Shown: piece by piece, positions 42,279 through 50,604 of the stretch
Layout of the letters: each line of letters begins with the position of its first letter
Position numbering within the stretch: the first letter of the stretch is position 1
Assembly (NCBI GenBank): GCA_026129905.1
Contig: JAHCHE010000012.1
Coordinates: forward strand, 62,001-126,000
Source of the DNA: Bryobacteraceae bacterium
GTDB taxonomy: Bacteria; Acidobacteriota; Terriglobia; Bryobacterales; Bryobacteraceae
Direction: 5' to 3'
Length of the DNA: 64,000 bases
Notes under the pieces: model-generated
Seen by the model: the letters and a program-made list of their open reading frames with translations, nothing else
What the model was told of the DNA's origin: nothing
Database searches by the model: none
Translations under genes and position numbers: made by a program

Positions 42279-43729
42279 ATCTCCCAGACCAAGTGGCCTT
42301 TGTCGAAGAAGCTGACTATGCCGTCCTCGCTGACTTTGAGGGACTTTCCGAGGTGTGACGCCGCCAGAGCAGCCGTCGATCGGCCTCCTGCCGGAACGTG
42401 GCCACCGAGCACGTGAGGCTCATCATGGTGTCTCAGGATCGCTCCGAAGGCCAGCAGATTGCCCTCTCTGTCCAGAACAATTCCTCCATCGATCGCGGCC
42501 AACGTCCTCAACAGCGACGGAGCAATGTCCTCTGGCCGCTTGCCCCGGAGCAGGTAGTAGACGCTTCGCTTCGAATCGGTTCCTGGCGCCGACGACGATC
42601 TGGACTCACTGGGACCGAGAACATCGCCGGAACTGACAAGCTCCGTGAGTGCTCTGGCATCGTCGAGGATCACGAATAAGGCGCCGCGCCGCGACTCAGC
42701 GAGATCCAGTACGACCTGGAGGATCCGGTTAGCCAGCCCTTCATCCGGGACAGCATCGAGCCAGCGACGGTGTTTCAGTTCCATGTCGGTCAACCGCCAG
42801 CGTCCGTTCAGAAACGAGAACACCTGTACGCCCTTGGCAAACGCCTTGATTTCACCATTCGGAGTTAGCACCAGGCAAAGGTTCTCCGTCCGATAGGTGG
42901 ACAGACAGTGGTTGCGGTAGACGGACGAGCTGGGAAGGGGAAGTGTGCTGGGGTCGATTGACTCCGCCCATCTGCCGACATCGACGATATCTCTCCACCA
43001 GCCGGCGGCGTCCACAAGCGCGGCGGTGTGAACGCCGTCGCAGAGCCGGCCGAACGCATGGATCGATGTTAATGCCGATGAGTAGCGTAGTGGTTCCGGA
43101 GTCGGCGGCAGACAACTCGCGCCAGCGGAGTTCGGCCCAAGCAATAAGACTCCAGTTGAGACCCTGCGGTTCTCATACGTCATGAGGGAGATAGCGCGCA
43201 GCACTTCAATCGAGTCAGTGACCCGATCCCGCTTTGCCGTGAGCGTATCCAGATTCGCATACGGACCGGGATCCAGAAAGGCGGAGACGTGACGGTCCTC
43301 CGGCAGTCCCCGAAATAGATGGAGGTTCTTCGCCGCAAGATCGGGGTTGAGCAGTGCTTCGTAACGGGCCGAGAGAACTTGGCCAACACTATGGATCAGA
43401 GCCCGCTCGCTCTTTGTGAAGAGATTTGTCCGTTGCTGAAGCACATAACGGTGCCCCAGCCATTCGAATGTCACCCGATCCCCTTCTTCTCGATCCGGCT
43501 CGCAATCGCAAACCAGAGCAGCCCTTGTAGAATCAGCGCGTCCACCGGATTCCAGGCTGGCGGATGGGAAGAAGTAGCTCAATCCCTGAGCCAGCAACTC
43601 GGCATATAGGGCACTGCCAACGTGCGAGGTGTCTGTTTCAGATAGCGGTTTTCGCGAACTTTCTACATTTGCACTCATTGGTGGCATGCTCCATTCGCAC
43701 GGGAAAGCATCGACGCTGTTGCAGCTCAT
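42275..43729 (-). CDS. diadenylate-cyclase-like (DAC) protein, probably degenerate
   Basis: About 484 residues. ATG 43729 is preferred (GGAGGAGG upstream); TTG 43732 is possible. The C-terminal 100 residues look like the DisA_N fold: LAAIDGGIVLDREGNLLAFGAIL, GGRSTAALAASHLGKSLKV, then SEDGIVSFF. In active DACs the first motif is DGA and the second carries RHR; here they are DGG and GRST, so c-di-AMP synthesis is doubtful and ligand sensing is more likely. The N-terminal 380 residues are a predicted sensor (DACNV-type arrangement). It is between E1 and NnrS in one operon. Confidence 0.6.
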   Translation of the reverse strand: MSCNSVDAFPCEWSMPPMSANVESSRKPLSETDTSHVGSALYAELLAQGLSYFFPSASLESGGRADSTRAALVCDCEPDREEGDRVTFEWLGHRYVLQQRTNLFTKSERALIHSVGQVLSARYEALLNPDLAAKNLHLFRGLPEDRHVSAFLDPGPYANLDTLTAKRDRVTDSIEVLRAISLMTYENRRVSTGVLLLGPNSAGASCLPPTPEPLRYSSALTSIHAFGRLCDGVHTAALVDAAGWWRDIVDVGRWAESIDPSTLPLPSSSVYRNHCLSTYRTENLCLVLTPNGEIKAFAKGVQVFSFLNGRWRLTDMELKHRRWLDAVPDEGLANRILQVVLDLAESRRGALFVILDDARALTELVSSGDVLGPSESRSSSAPGTDSKRSVYYLLRGKRPEDIAPSLLRTLAAIDGGIVLDREGNLLAFGAILRHHDEPHVLGGHVPAGGRSTAALAASHLGKSLKVSEDGIVSFFDKGHLVWEM

Positions 43730-43759
43730 CAACCCCCGGTCCTCCTCCTCAAGTCGCTG

Positions 43760-45790
43760 TCAGTAGCTGACAACCTTCTCGACGGCCTTCTCGAGGTCCT
43801 CTGCTGACGGCAGTACCGCGAGTTCGAGATTGGCGGCCGACGGCACGAAGCAATCCTTGGCGGCCACCCGCACGACCGGGGCGTCCAGAAGGTCGAAGAA
43901 TCTCTCGGCTATCCGAGCAGACACTTCCGCTCCAAAGCCCATCGTCATCGTGTCTTCGTGAGCCACCACAACACGGCTGGTCTTGCGGAGGCTTTCGCCG
44001 ATGAGATCTTCGTCGAGCGGAACGATGGACCTCAGATCCACCACCTCAATTGAGACGTCGCGTTTTTCCATGCGCCGTGCTACGTCCAGGGTCAAGTAGA
44101 CTGAGCTGCCCCAGGTCACGATGGTAATGTCGCTTCCTTCGCGACGGATGCGTCCCCGCCCGAACGGAATCAGGTAACGGCTGTCCGGTTCCGAAGTCTT
44201 GGCCTGCACACGCCGATAGAGCCCCTTGTGCTCGAAAAAAATGACGGGATCCTCCGAGCGCGCTGCGGTCTTGATGAGCCCCTTGGCGTCTTCCGCACAA
44301 CTTGGAAACACGACATACCAGCCGGGAATGTGCGCGAACGCCCCCTCAACGCAGGCAGAATGCCAGGGACCACCCTTGATGTGGCCCCCCACCGGGATTC
44401 GGACGACAACCGGGCAAGTCCATTCTCCCTGGCTTCGCCAGCGGACAGTGGCAATCTCGTTCCTCAACTGCATGAAACCGGGCCAGAGGTAGTCCGCGAA
44501 TTGTATTTCGACGATAGGTTTGTATCCGCCGATCGCCATGCCGCCAGCGATCCCGACAATGCTTGCCTCGGCCAAAGCCGAATTCTGGACGCGCTCTGGA
44601 AATGCCTCGGTCAAGCCACGAGTCACCCCGAAGACGCCACCTTTGGGATCCGCGATGTCCTCTCCCCACATGACAATCTTCGGATTGGTCTGCATCTCTT
44701 CTCGAAGACCGTGATTGATCGCGTCAATCATCGTTACCGGCGCATCTGAAATGTATACCGGATCTTCGTGATCCCGGGCGGTGAGCGCTTTGCCAGAATA
44801 GACGTGTGCGAGCAGACCATTCTCTTCGGGAGGTGGTACCTGGTCTGCCTCAGCAGCAGCACGGTCGACTTCTTCTTTGATCTCCGCCCGGATTTGAGAT
44901 ATCTCCTCCTTGCTGAGCAGGCTCCGATGCAATAGATACTGCTCCGTCTGATAAATGGGATCCCGAAGCGCCAGTTCCGCCAGCTCGTCCACACTTCGGT
45001 ACTTGCGCTGGTCATCCGAAAAGGAGTGCGAATCGATTCGAATTACGCGGCCTTCAACCAAAGCGGGACCGCCGCCTTCACGCATCCGGCGGATCACCGG
45101 TGGCAAGGTTTGGTACATCGGCTCAAACCACGTGCCATCCACGTCGTAGGTCGGCATCCCGAACCCGCGGGCGATCCGGTGGATCTCCGACGCAGTCTGG
45201 GTCGCTTGGGGGACGCTGATCGCATAGCCGTTGTTCTGGATCACGAATAACACCGGGAGACGCTCCCGTGCCGCCCAGTTCAGAGCCTCGAAGAACTCGC
45301 CTTCACTGGTCGCCCCTTCTCCCGAAGAGACGTACACGACGGCATCGGAGCCGTCCTGGCGGAGCGCTCGAGCCATCCCCACGGCCGGCAGGAACTGGGT
45401 ACCCGTGCAAGCGGTTTGTGAAACTAGATTCAGCGCACGAGAGGAGAAGTGTTCAGGCATGTTTCGCGCGTCTGAGTTCGGGTCGCCAGCGCGACTGAGC
45501 ATCCCGAGAAAGATGTCCTTCAGTGGCATCCCCAGCCCGATCGGGATGGCCTTCTCGCGGTAGTAAGTGAAAAACCAGTCGTGCCCGGGTTTCAACAGCA
45601 GGGTCATCCCGATCTGGATCTTCTCGTGACCTCTCGCCGAAGCGAGAAAGGAACACTTTCCTTGGCGCGCAAGGACCTTCATCCGCTCCTCCAGGTAGTA
45701 GACGGCGAGCATCTTCCGATAAAGATCGATTGTGAGCTCGTGCGGTACAATCGGATTCGTCGTGTTAGGAGACAACATTGCGGTAGCCAT
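43760..45790 (-). CDS. fused 2-oxoacid dehydrogenase E1 alpha-beta
   Basis: 676 residues. The start is ATG 45790 behind GTGCAGGAGGGTTC; an upstream in-frame start would add a poor 38-residue tail. The alpha half has the thiamine diphosphate motif GEGATSEGEFFEALNWAA, ending NNGYAIS. The beta half begins near residue 340 with MWGEDIADPKGGVFGVT, ASIVGIAGGMAIGGY and FFEHKGLYRR. It is the E1 of branched-chain or pyruvate-type complexes. No E2 or E3 gene is in the window. It is the first gene of a three-gene operon with the DAC-like and nnrS genes. Confidence 0.9.
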   Translation of the reverse strand: MATAMLSPNTTNPIVPHELTIDLYRKMLAVYYLEERMKVLARQGKCSFLASARGHEKIQIGMTLLLKPGHDWFFTYYREKAIPIGLGMPLKDIFLGMLSRAGDPNSDARNMPEHFSSRALNLVSQTACTGTQFLPAVGMARALRQDGSDAVVYVSSGEGATSEGEFFEALNWAARERLPVLFVIQNNGYAISVPQATQTASEIHRIARGFGMPTYDVDGTWFEPMYQTLPPVIRRMREGGGPALVEGRVIRIDSHSFSDDQRKYRSVDELAELALRDPIYQTEQYLLHRSLLSKEEISQIRAEIKEEVDRAAAEADQVPPPEENGLLAHVYSGKALTARDHEDPVYISDAPVTMIDAINHGLREEMQTNPKIVMWGEDIADPKGGVFGVTRGLTEAFPERVQNSALAEASIVGIAGGMAIGGYKPIVEIQFADYLWPGFMQLRNEIATVRWRSQGEWTCPVVVRIPVGGHIKGGPWHSACVEGAFAHIPGWYVVFPSCAEDAKGLIKTAARSEDPVIFFEHKGLYRRVQAKTSEPDSRYLIPFGRGRIRREGSDITIVTWGSSVYLTLDVARRMEKRDVSIEVVDLRSIVPLDEDLIGESLRKTSRVVVAHEDTMTMGFGAEVSARIAERFFDLLDAPVVRVAAKDCFVPSAANLELAVLPSAEDLEKAVEKVVSY

Positions 45791-45871
45791 GAACCCTCCT
45801 GCACAGGCCGTCACCGGGCCACCCATGTGGCGCCCCGAATCGCAGTTGCAATCAGCGCTCGGATCCTGTAT

Positions 45872-45894
45872 AAGAAGTATATAGAATACATCTT
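45872..45894 (+). promoter_or_regulatory. NsrR-type operator in the divergent E1/nsrR promoter
   Basis: An 11-1-11 site: left arm AAGAAGTATAT, spacer A, right arm GAATACATCTT. The right arm is the perfect complement of AAGATGTATTC and the left arm matches it at 8 of 11. It lies 19 bases before the nsrR start and about 80 before the E1 start, so it can govern both directions. The partner site at 40062 shares the TCTGTCAAG that follows. Confidence 0.7.
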
Positions 45895-45912
45895 TATCTG
45901 TCAAGCGAGATC

Positions 45913-46416
45913 ATGCGACTCACTGCCTACACCGACTACAGCCTGCGGGTTCTCATGTACCTGGGCCTCAAGAATGACGCGCTGGCGACTATCGGTGAGA
46001 TCTCGGAAGCGTATGGAATCTCGTCCAATCATCTGATGAAGATCATCCATAACCTGGCCAAGCTCGGGTACATCAAGACGATCCGCGGCCGGGGTGGAGG
46101 TATGAAGCTCGCCGGTGAACCGCAGGAGATCAACCTCGGCCAGTTTGTCAGGCAGGTGGAGCCGGATTTCGCCATTGTGGAGTGCTTTGAGCCGAGGCGC
46201 CGGCACGAGTGTGTGATTACCCCTGCTTGTCGACTGCAGGTGGTCCTGGGCAAAGCGGTGCAGTCCTTTCTCGATGTTCTTGATCAGTACACGCTTGCAG
46301 ACCTGCTACAGGACGCCACCCGGCTGAAATCGCTGCTGCACATCGAACGGGCCAGACTCGACGCCGACGGAGCTGCAATTGGGCCCGGCGTGCCGCCGGC
46401 TCTCGGGAGGAGGTAG
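45913..46416 (+). CDS. nsrR: NsrR, NO-sensing Rrf2-family repressor
   Basis: 167 residues. MRLTAYTDYSLRVLMYLGLK is the NsrR N-terminus; a winged helix (ISEAYGISSNHLMKIIHNL; GRGGGMKLA) follows. Three Cys at residues 91, 100 and 106 in VECFEPRRRHECVITPACRL fit a 4Fe-4S or 2Fe-2S cluster that NO destroys. Divergent from the E1 operon over an NsrR-like operator, so autoregulation is expected. Confidence 0.9.
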   Translation: MRLTAYTDYSLRVLMYLGLKNDALATIGEISEAYGISSNHLMKIIHNLAKLGYIKTIRGRGGGMKLAGEPQEINLGQFVRQVEPDFAIVECFEPRRRHECVITPACRLQVVLGKAVQSFLDVLDQYTLADLLQDATRLKSLLHIERARLDADGAAIGPGVPPALGRR

Positions 46417-46480
46417 ACCAGAATGCAAATCCGAATAGACCGGATTCGCCGGGCACAAGAACTCATTTGCGGAACAGGGC

Positions 46481-46687
46481 ATGATTGGAATCATGATCAT
46501 GAACCACGACGATTACCGGTACTTTTTCGGCGACGTCCATTCTCAGCCCCGCGCCATCAGACATGACGGTGACTGTTGGCCACACGATCCTGGCGATTCC
46601 CCCCTGCATGAGTACCCAAGTAAATCCAACGATCGGCTAGGGTACCCCAGCATTTTCGAAATCACACAAGATGGAGAGTGGCAGTAA
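46481..46687 (+). CDS. possible small protein coupled to MobBA
   Basis: 68-residue frame with ATG 46481 and a stop overlapping the MobBA ATG as TAATG. It is rich in His and Asp (MNHDDYRYFFGDVHSQPRAI), which could bind metal. No family is recognised. The overlap is its main support; the codon use is otherwise unremarkable. A shorter frame from 46424 in another frame has no support. Confidence 0.35.
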   Translation: MIGIMIMNHDDYRYFFGDVHSQPRAIRHDGDCWPHDPGDSPLHEYPSKSNDRLGYPSIFEITQDGEWQ

Positions 46688-47754
46688 TGTACGACAATGA
46701 TCCGGGCTCGTGGACCAACTATCCAGTTCTGGCCGTATGCGGATGGAAAGATTCAGGAAAGACGACGCTCCTAGAACACGCGATTCAGCATGTCCACGCC
46801 CGTTCGCTGAGAGTTGGAGTCGTCAAGCACGACGCTCACGGGTTGGACGTCGACAAAGCCGGCTCTGATTCGGACCGGCTCTTCCGAGCAGGAGCGGACG
46901 TGATTCTTCAGGGGCCTAGTGAATCGATACGCAGATCTCGACAAGTTCCGTTAGGCAGTTTGGAATTCGCCGTCCATGAGTTGCTGCTCACCAACGATTT
47001 GGTGCTGGTCGAGGGCCACAAGCGGACACCTCTTCCAAAGGTCTGGCTAACGTCGCTCGAGGATCCCTCTTGCCCCGATGGACTTGCGAGTCTTCAGGAG
47101 GTGTTCCCATGGTCCCAGGAAAGATTGCCGCGATTTCTCGCTTATGTTGACCGATGGCTGGATGCGACCTGGCGAAACAGACCGAGGTTGGGCGGCGTGT
47201 TGATTGGGGGATGCAGTACGCGCATGGGTGGTCACCCAAAGCAGTTGCTGCGATACGGTGACCGGAGCTTGGTCGAGATCGCCGTCAGTGCCCTGGAGCC
47301 CCTCGTGGACCAGGTCATCTTGCTCGGCTCAGGCGAGATTCCTGCGTCCCTCAATGACTGTCGCCGGTTGTCGGATGTCAGGGGTCTGCAAGGCCCCCTG
47401 GCCGGATTGTTGGCAGCGTTCCGGTGGTCGCCCAATACAGCTTGGTGCATCTCCGCCTGTGATTTGCCGTTTGCGACAGCAGACGCGATGCGGTGGATCC
47501 TCGATCAGCGCAAGCCCGGCACCTGGGCGGTTCTTCCACGCAGATCTCCCAGTTGTGTCGAGCCGTTGTTCGCTGCCTACGAACCACAAGCACGGACTCT
47601 GCTCGAAGCACTAGCTGGCGGCGAAACACACAGCCTTCAGCGGCTGCAGACAGAAAAGATGGTCATGTGTCCGTCGCCCCCAGAGCATCTGTTTGCTGCC
47701 TGGACCAGCGTGAACACGAGAGAAGAGTTCAGTCGATTGTCGAGATCTGCGTAG
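46687..47754 (+). CDS. MobB-MobA fusion for molybdenum cofactor guanylylation
   Basis: 355 residues from ATG 46687 (GTG 46678 possible). The MobB half: VLAVCGWKDSGKTTLLEHAI (Walker A) and GVVKHDAHGLDVDKAGSDSDRL. The MobA half from about residue 170: GVLIGGCSTRMGGHPKQLL (the LAGGxSxRMGxxK nucleotide-binding loop), LQGPLAGLLAAF and CDLPFATADAM. The fusion adds GMP to molybdopterin for bis-MGD enzymes such as nitrate reductases. It fits beside the nitrogen-oxide genes, though no molybdoenzyme is in this window. Confidence 0.85.
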   Translation: MYDNDPGSWTNYPVLAVCGWKDSGKTTLLEHAIQHVHARSLRVGVVKHDAHGLDVDKAGSDSDRLFRAGADVILQGPSESIRRSRQVPLGSLEFAVHELLLTNDLVLVEGHKRTPLPKVWLTSLEDPSCPDGLASLQEVFPWSQERLPRFLAYVDRWLDATWRNRPRLGGVLIGGCSTRMGGHPKQLLRYGDRSLVEIAVSALEPLVDQVILLGSGEIPASLNDCRRLSDVRGLQGPLAGLLAAFRWSPNTAWCISACDLPFATADAMRWILDQRKPGTWAVLPRRSPSCVEPLFAAYEPQARTLLEALAGGETHSLQRLQTEKMVMCPSPPEHLFAAWTSVNTREEFSRLSRSA

Positions 47755-47766
47755 CTCGCTGCTTAC

Positions 47767-47943
47767 ATGACGTTATCGTTCCACCCTGAACGGTTCATAG
47801 CCGAGGGCTTTCAGAGAAGATACCCCAAGATCTTGGAGGCGTTCGACAGGCTCGGTGGGTCCGATTGGCGTAGCCTGTTATCTGGGGACGATTTGGCCCG
47901 CGGCTTCCACGGCATTCACCACCGGATCAGGATTCAGGGCTGA
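47767..47943 (+). CDS. 58-residue unknown protein
   Basis: ATG 47767 to TGA 47943, 13 bases after MobBA. It reads MTLSFHPERFIAEGFQRRYP, then FDRLGGSDWRSLLSGDDLARG, with helical character and good codon use. No family is recognised. It may be a small gene cotranscribed with mobBA or a fragment. Confidence 0.4.
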   Translation: MTLSFHPERFIAEGFQRRYPKILEAFDRLGGSDWRSLLSGDDLARGFHGIHHRIRIQG

Positions 47944-48080
47944 CGGTCCGGCCGATTGAGGAGGTCGCTTCATCGCGCCGCAAACCCTCCGGAGTCAGCC
48001 TTGTAGGAGTACCTATCCGGTCTCTTCCTCGATGCCGCGTGACGGTGGGGACCACGCGGCATTGAGTCGCGGTCTTCAAT

Positions 48081-48335
48081 CTACCTGGCCGCGATTGGCG
48101 GACCGAGCTCCGTCCCAATTAACTCGTCGGATACTATGAGTTCCACGCGCCGGTTCCGTTGCCGGCCCTCGGCAGTGTCATTGGAAGCAGTAGGCTGAGT
48201 CTCACCCAATCCCTTCGACGTGACGGAACTCGCCGCGATTCCCTGCTGTGTGAGGTAATCCCGCACGGCGGCGCCGCGCCGCTCGGAAAGCTGCTGCTGA
48301 TTATAGTCATCGCTGCCGTCTTGCGCCGAAGTGTG
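48081..48335 (-). pseudogene. OmpA-like C-terminal fragment
   Basis: Eighty-five residues of the OmpA peptidoglycan-binding domain: HTSAQDGSDDYNQQQLSERR, AAVRDYLTQQGIAASSV, GLGETQPTASNDTAEGRQRNRRVEL. The start, signal peptide and beta-barrel are missing; upstream frame quality drops. A truncated remnant. Confidence 0.65.
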
Positions 48336-49040
48336 TTTCTTGGTGCATAGCGATCCGATTCGCCGCCGGATTAGGGCGCCAGACTTCCGATGCGCACGAG
48401 TCGAGCCAACGTCATTCTTTCGTTGAGCCGATAGGCCCGCCGGGGCATCGGAGCTCGATTTGCGGAATGTGGGACTAACCGATACGGTCACATGACCACG
48501 TTTTGTCAGAGCCCCCTGCGAGTCACTGCCGTTCGCGCACACCCCTCGGAGCCGCCGGAAGCTGGCAGTCTGGTGTGGTCTCCGAAATTGCTCCACTTAT
48601 CCCGAGGTCTTCGCTCCGCATGGGGTGACGTTGCTTTCGGGGACTCAGGTGATGGACCCCGGGCACCTCCTGTGAATCGTCAGCCGGGGTGGCGGGACCC
48701 GCCGGTTCGGCCAGTCCTGTCCGCAAGCTATCGGTTCGTCCGGACGGTGACCCGCGCAGGAACCAAACACCAGAGCTAAATCCTGACTCCGGCATATTCC
48801 TCAACCGGTTCCGTGCATGCCGGGCGGTGAACGCGCACCGCGTGACATGACCCCCACCGCGGGTACCGTAAATCCGGTCAGAGCCACCTGAGTGGATGAA
48901 CACGCCACGAAGACGTGCCCTCCATTAACCCACCGTTCGTTAGCACGAGTCCGGAAATCGGAATCGGATTTGTTGGCATTTTGGTGCGCCCAAATCAACG
49001 CTTTGCGCAGCCATGTTATTCAAAAAAAACCATTGCCCAA
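48336..49040. other. 700-bp stretch without a supported gene
   Basis: Only poor short frames are present between the OmpA fragment and the tRNA remnant. Composition is variable and several frames are Arg/Pro-rich, as expected of non-coding GC-rich DNA. It may be the edge of an integrated element. Confidence 0.4.
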
Positions 49041-49087
49041 TTTTCCCAAGCTGGACGTCGCGGGTTCGAGTTCCGCCTTCCGCTCCA
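49041..49087 (+). other. tRNA-Gly(TCC) 3' half, attachment-site-like
   Basis: A sequence from TTTTCCCAAGCTG to GCCTTCCGCTCCA corresponds to the anticodon loop (TCC anticodon), a T-arm GCGGGTTCGAGTTCCGC, the acceptor CTTCCGC and the CCA end of bacterial tRNA-Gly. No matching 5' half lies upstream, so it is not a whole tRNA. Tyrosine recombinases cross over at the anticodon loop, so this is the expected right end of an element inserted into a tRNA-Gly gene, with the element to the left. Confidence 0.6.
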
Positions 49088-49484
49088 TGTTTTCACTCAC
49101 ATAGCTGCTTTCTGCCAATTGGCGGCCCGTTCTTAATGGAGACAGCTCAAAGAGCCTTTGCTGCCAAACTACTGATTTTGAAGAGGTTGCTCCCATTGAA
49201 TGCCCTGGCCACGTTGGCATTCAACCGGAAACGCCATGCACGGATTGTTTCCCAGTCACTGTTTGGATTCAACTCCCGGATGGGTGATGACGCACATTTC
49301 CACTGCCGGCTTGTGGAAGGGTAACGGTAGGGACCGACAGCCACGAACTTCTTGAGCCGATCAAACGGGCCAGGGGTCGTCGGTCCGGCCACTCACACGA
49401 TAAGGCAAAATACGGTCCCGCAGAGGCCACTCCGAAGAAGAAACGCGGGCTCTTCCTCTGGTGTCACACCTCGCTGCTGAGTAC

Positions 49485-49639
49485 CTAGCTCCGAAGGGAT
49501 TCAAGGGCTGGCAGATCCTCGCGGATTGCGGAACCAGTTCGGGAGACAGGCGCTGCAGATTGGCCAGTAAGTGGTCCAAGTATGCCTCCATCTCCCCATG
49601 ATCCGCGCGGAGGTTGTCACAAGCAAACGTGGCGGTCAC
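49485..49639 (-). pseudogene. truncated haemerythrin-like protein
   Basis: GTG 49639 overlaps the stop of the intact HHE gene (GTGA). It reads FACDNLRADHGEMEAYLDHL, LANLQRLSPELVPQ and, after a one-base slip near 49530, REDLPALESLRS*. The slip and early stop leave only the first two helices. A tandem HHE gene appears to have decayed. Confidence 0.55.
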
Positions 49640-50208
49640 CTTGAATTGACTCCGGACACCTCCAACTCAAGTTTCGAGGCGAGCTTCTCAAATCGTTCGT
49701 GCACCTCGTGGCCGAGTTCGTGTTCGACGTCCTCAAACTTCTCGGCCAACAACTGTTGGTCCTCCAGTGTGAGGACCCTGACGGCAAGCGGGAAGAGCAG
49801 GTACTCTTCCTTCCAGATATGGTTAGGATACAAGGTCGCCAGGTCGCGCAAGTTCTTCACCAGGGCAGCGCGCGCGGACGGTTCGTTCCCGGCGTAGGTG
49901 CGGATGGCCTGGGCAAGTTCGCTTACCATGTCCCGGCCCTTTTGATGCTCCATAGTCAGACCGCCCAACGGGCAGCCGTGCGCTGGCACACCGCGGCTTT
50001 GTAGCGCAGGGAACAGCAGGGCCTCCTCTTTGCCGTGGTGGCAGCGATCGGCAAATGTGCGCAGGAACTCGACAATGCTCTCGAGCAGAGAGACATGCAC
50101 GTCCTCTCCGGCCTCGATCTTCTCTGCCAGGACCACCATGCCGGCCACAACCTTTTGAATGACTCGGTGTTCCGCTTCCAGTGCTTCGATCGGCGTTAGC
50201 GCGCTCAT
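49636..50208 (-). CDS. haemerythrin HHE-domain protein
   Basis: 190 residues from ATG 50208. HHE helices: LEAEHRVIQKVVAGM, RCHHGKEEALLFPAL, TMEHQKGRDMV and PNHIWKEEYLLFPLA (conserved His and Glu ligands). It overlaps the cupin gene stop by 4 bases and is probably its operon partner. It likely stores or detoxifies O2 or NO. Confidence 0.85.
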   Translation of the reverse strand: MSALTPIEALEAEHRVIQKVVAGMVVLAEKIEAGEDVHVSLLESIVEFLRTFADRCHHGKEEALLFPALQSRGVPAHGCPLGGLTMEHQKGRDMVSELAQAIRTYAGNEPSARAALVKNLRDLATLYPNHIWKEEYLLFPLAVRVLTLEDQQLLAEKFEDVEHELGHEVHERFEKLASKLELEVSGVNSR

Positions 50209-50591
50209 TGGACCTCCTTGACGATCGTCAGCAGAAGGTCGCTGTCCTCCAGAGCCTCGATGTCGTGAGGGATGGCTTTGTCCAGCGCAATCACAGTCCC
50301 GGCTGCCAACCTGCGGGGTTTACCTGCGATGCCGAACTGGATCGCCCCGGAAACCACTTGCAGGGTGATCGGCCCATCAACTTGGTGCCCGCACAGGGTG
50401 GCACCCTTCTTGATAGCCGTCAAGACAATGCTCAGATTCGTAGTCTTGACCACCGTGACCGAGTTGCGTTTTCCGGAAATCCACTCCGGCTCCCTCCTCA
50501 AGAGCTTGATTTCGTCGGTAATCGCGAAGCTAATCGCCGGTCCAGATAGGACGCGGTCTTCTCTTGGTGCTGTCCGACTTGCATTAGCCAT
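50205..50591 (-). CDS. cupin-fold protein, 128 aa
   Basis: ATG 50591 behind GGGAGGAGCACGGC. The single-cupin pattern is present: LCGHQVDGPITLQVVSGAIQF (motif 1 with GH...PI) and LAAGTVIALDKAIPHDIEAL (motif 2). ATGA overlap with the HHE gene. Substrate unknown. Confidence 0.78.
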   Translation of the reverse strand: MANASRTAPREDRVLSGPAISFAITDEIKLLRREPEWISGKRNSVTVVKTTNLSIVLTAIKKGATLCGHQVDGPITLQVVSGAIQFGIAGKPRRLAAGTVIALDKAIPHDIEALEDSDLLLTIVKEVQ

Positions 50592-50604
50592 GCCGTGCTC
50601 CTCC

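Noticed and set aside
48336-49040. Search for an integrase or whole tRNA near the tRNA-Gly remnant
   Set aside because: No tyrosine recombinase frame and no GCGGAAG-type 5' acceptor half is visible in the window.
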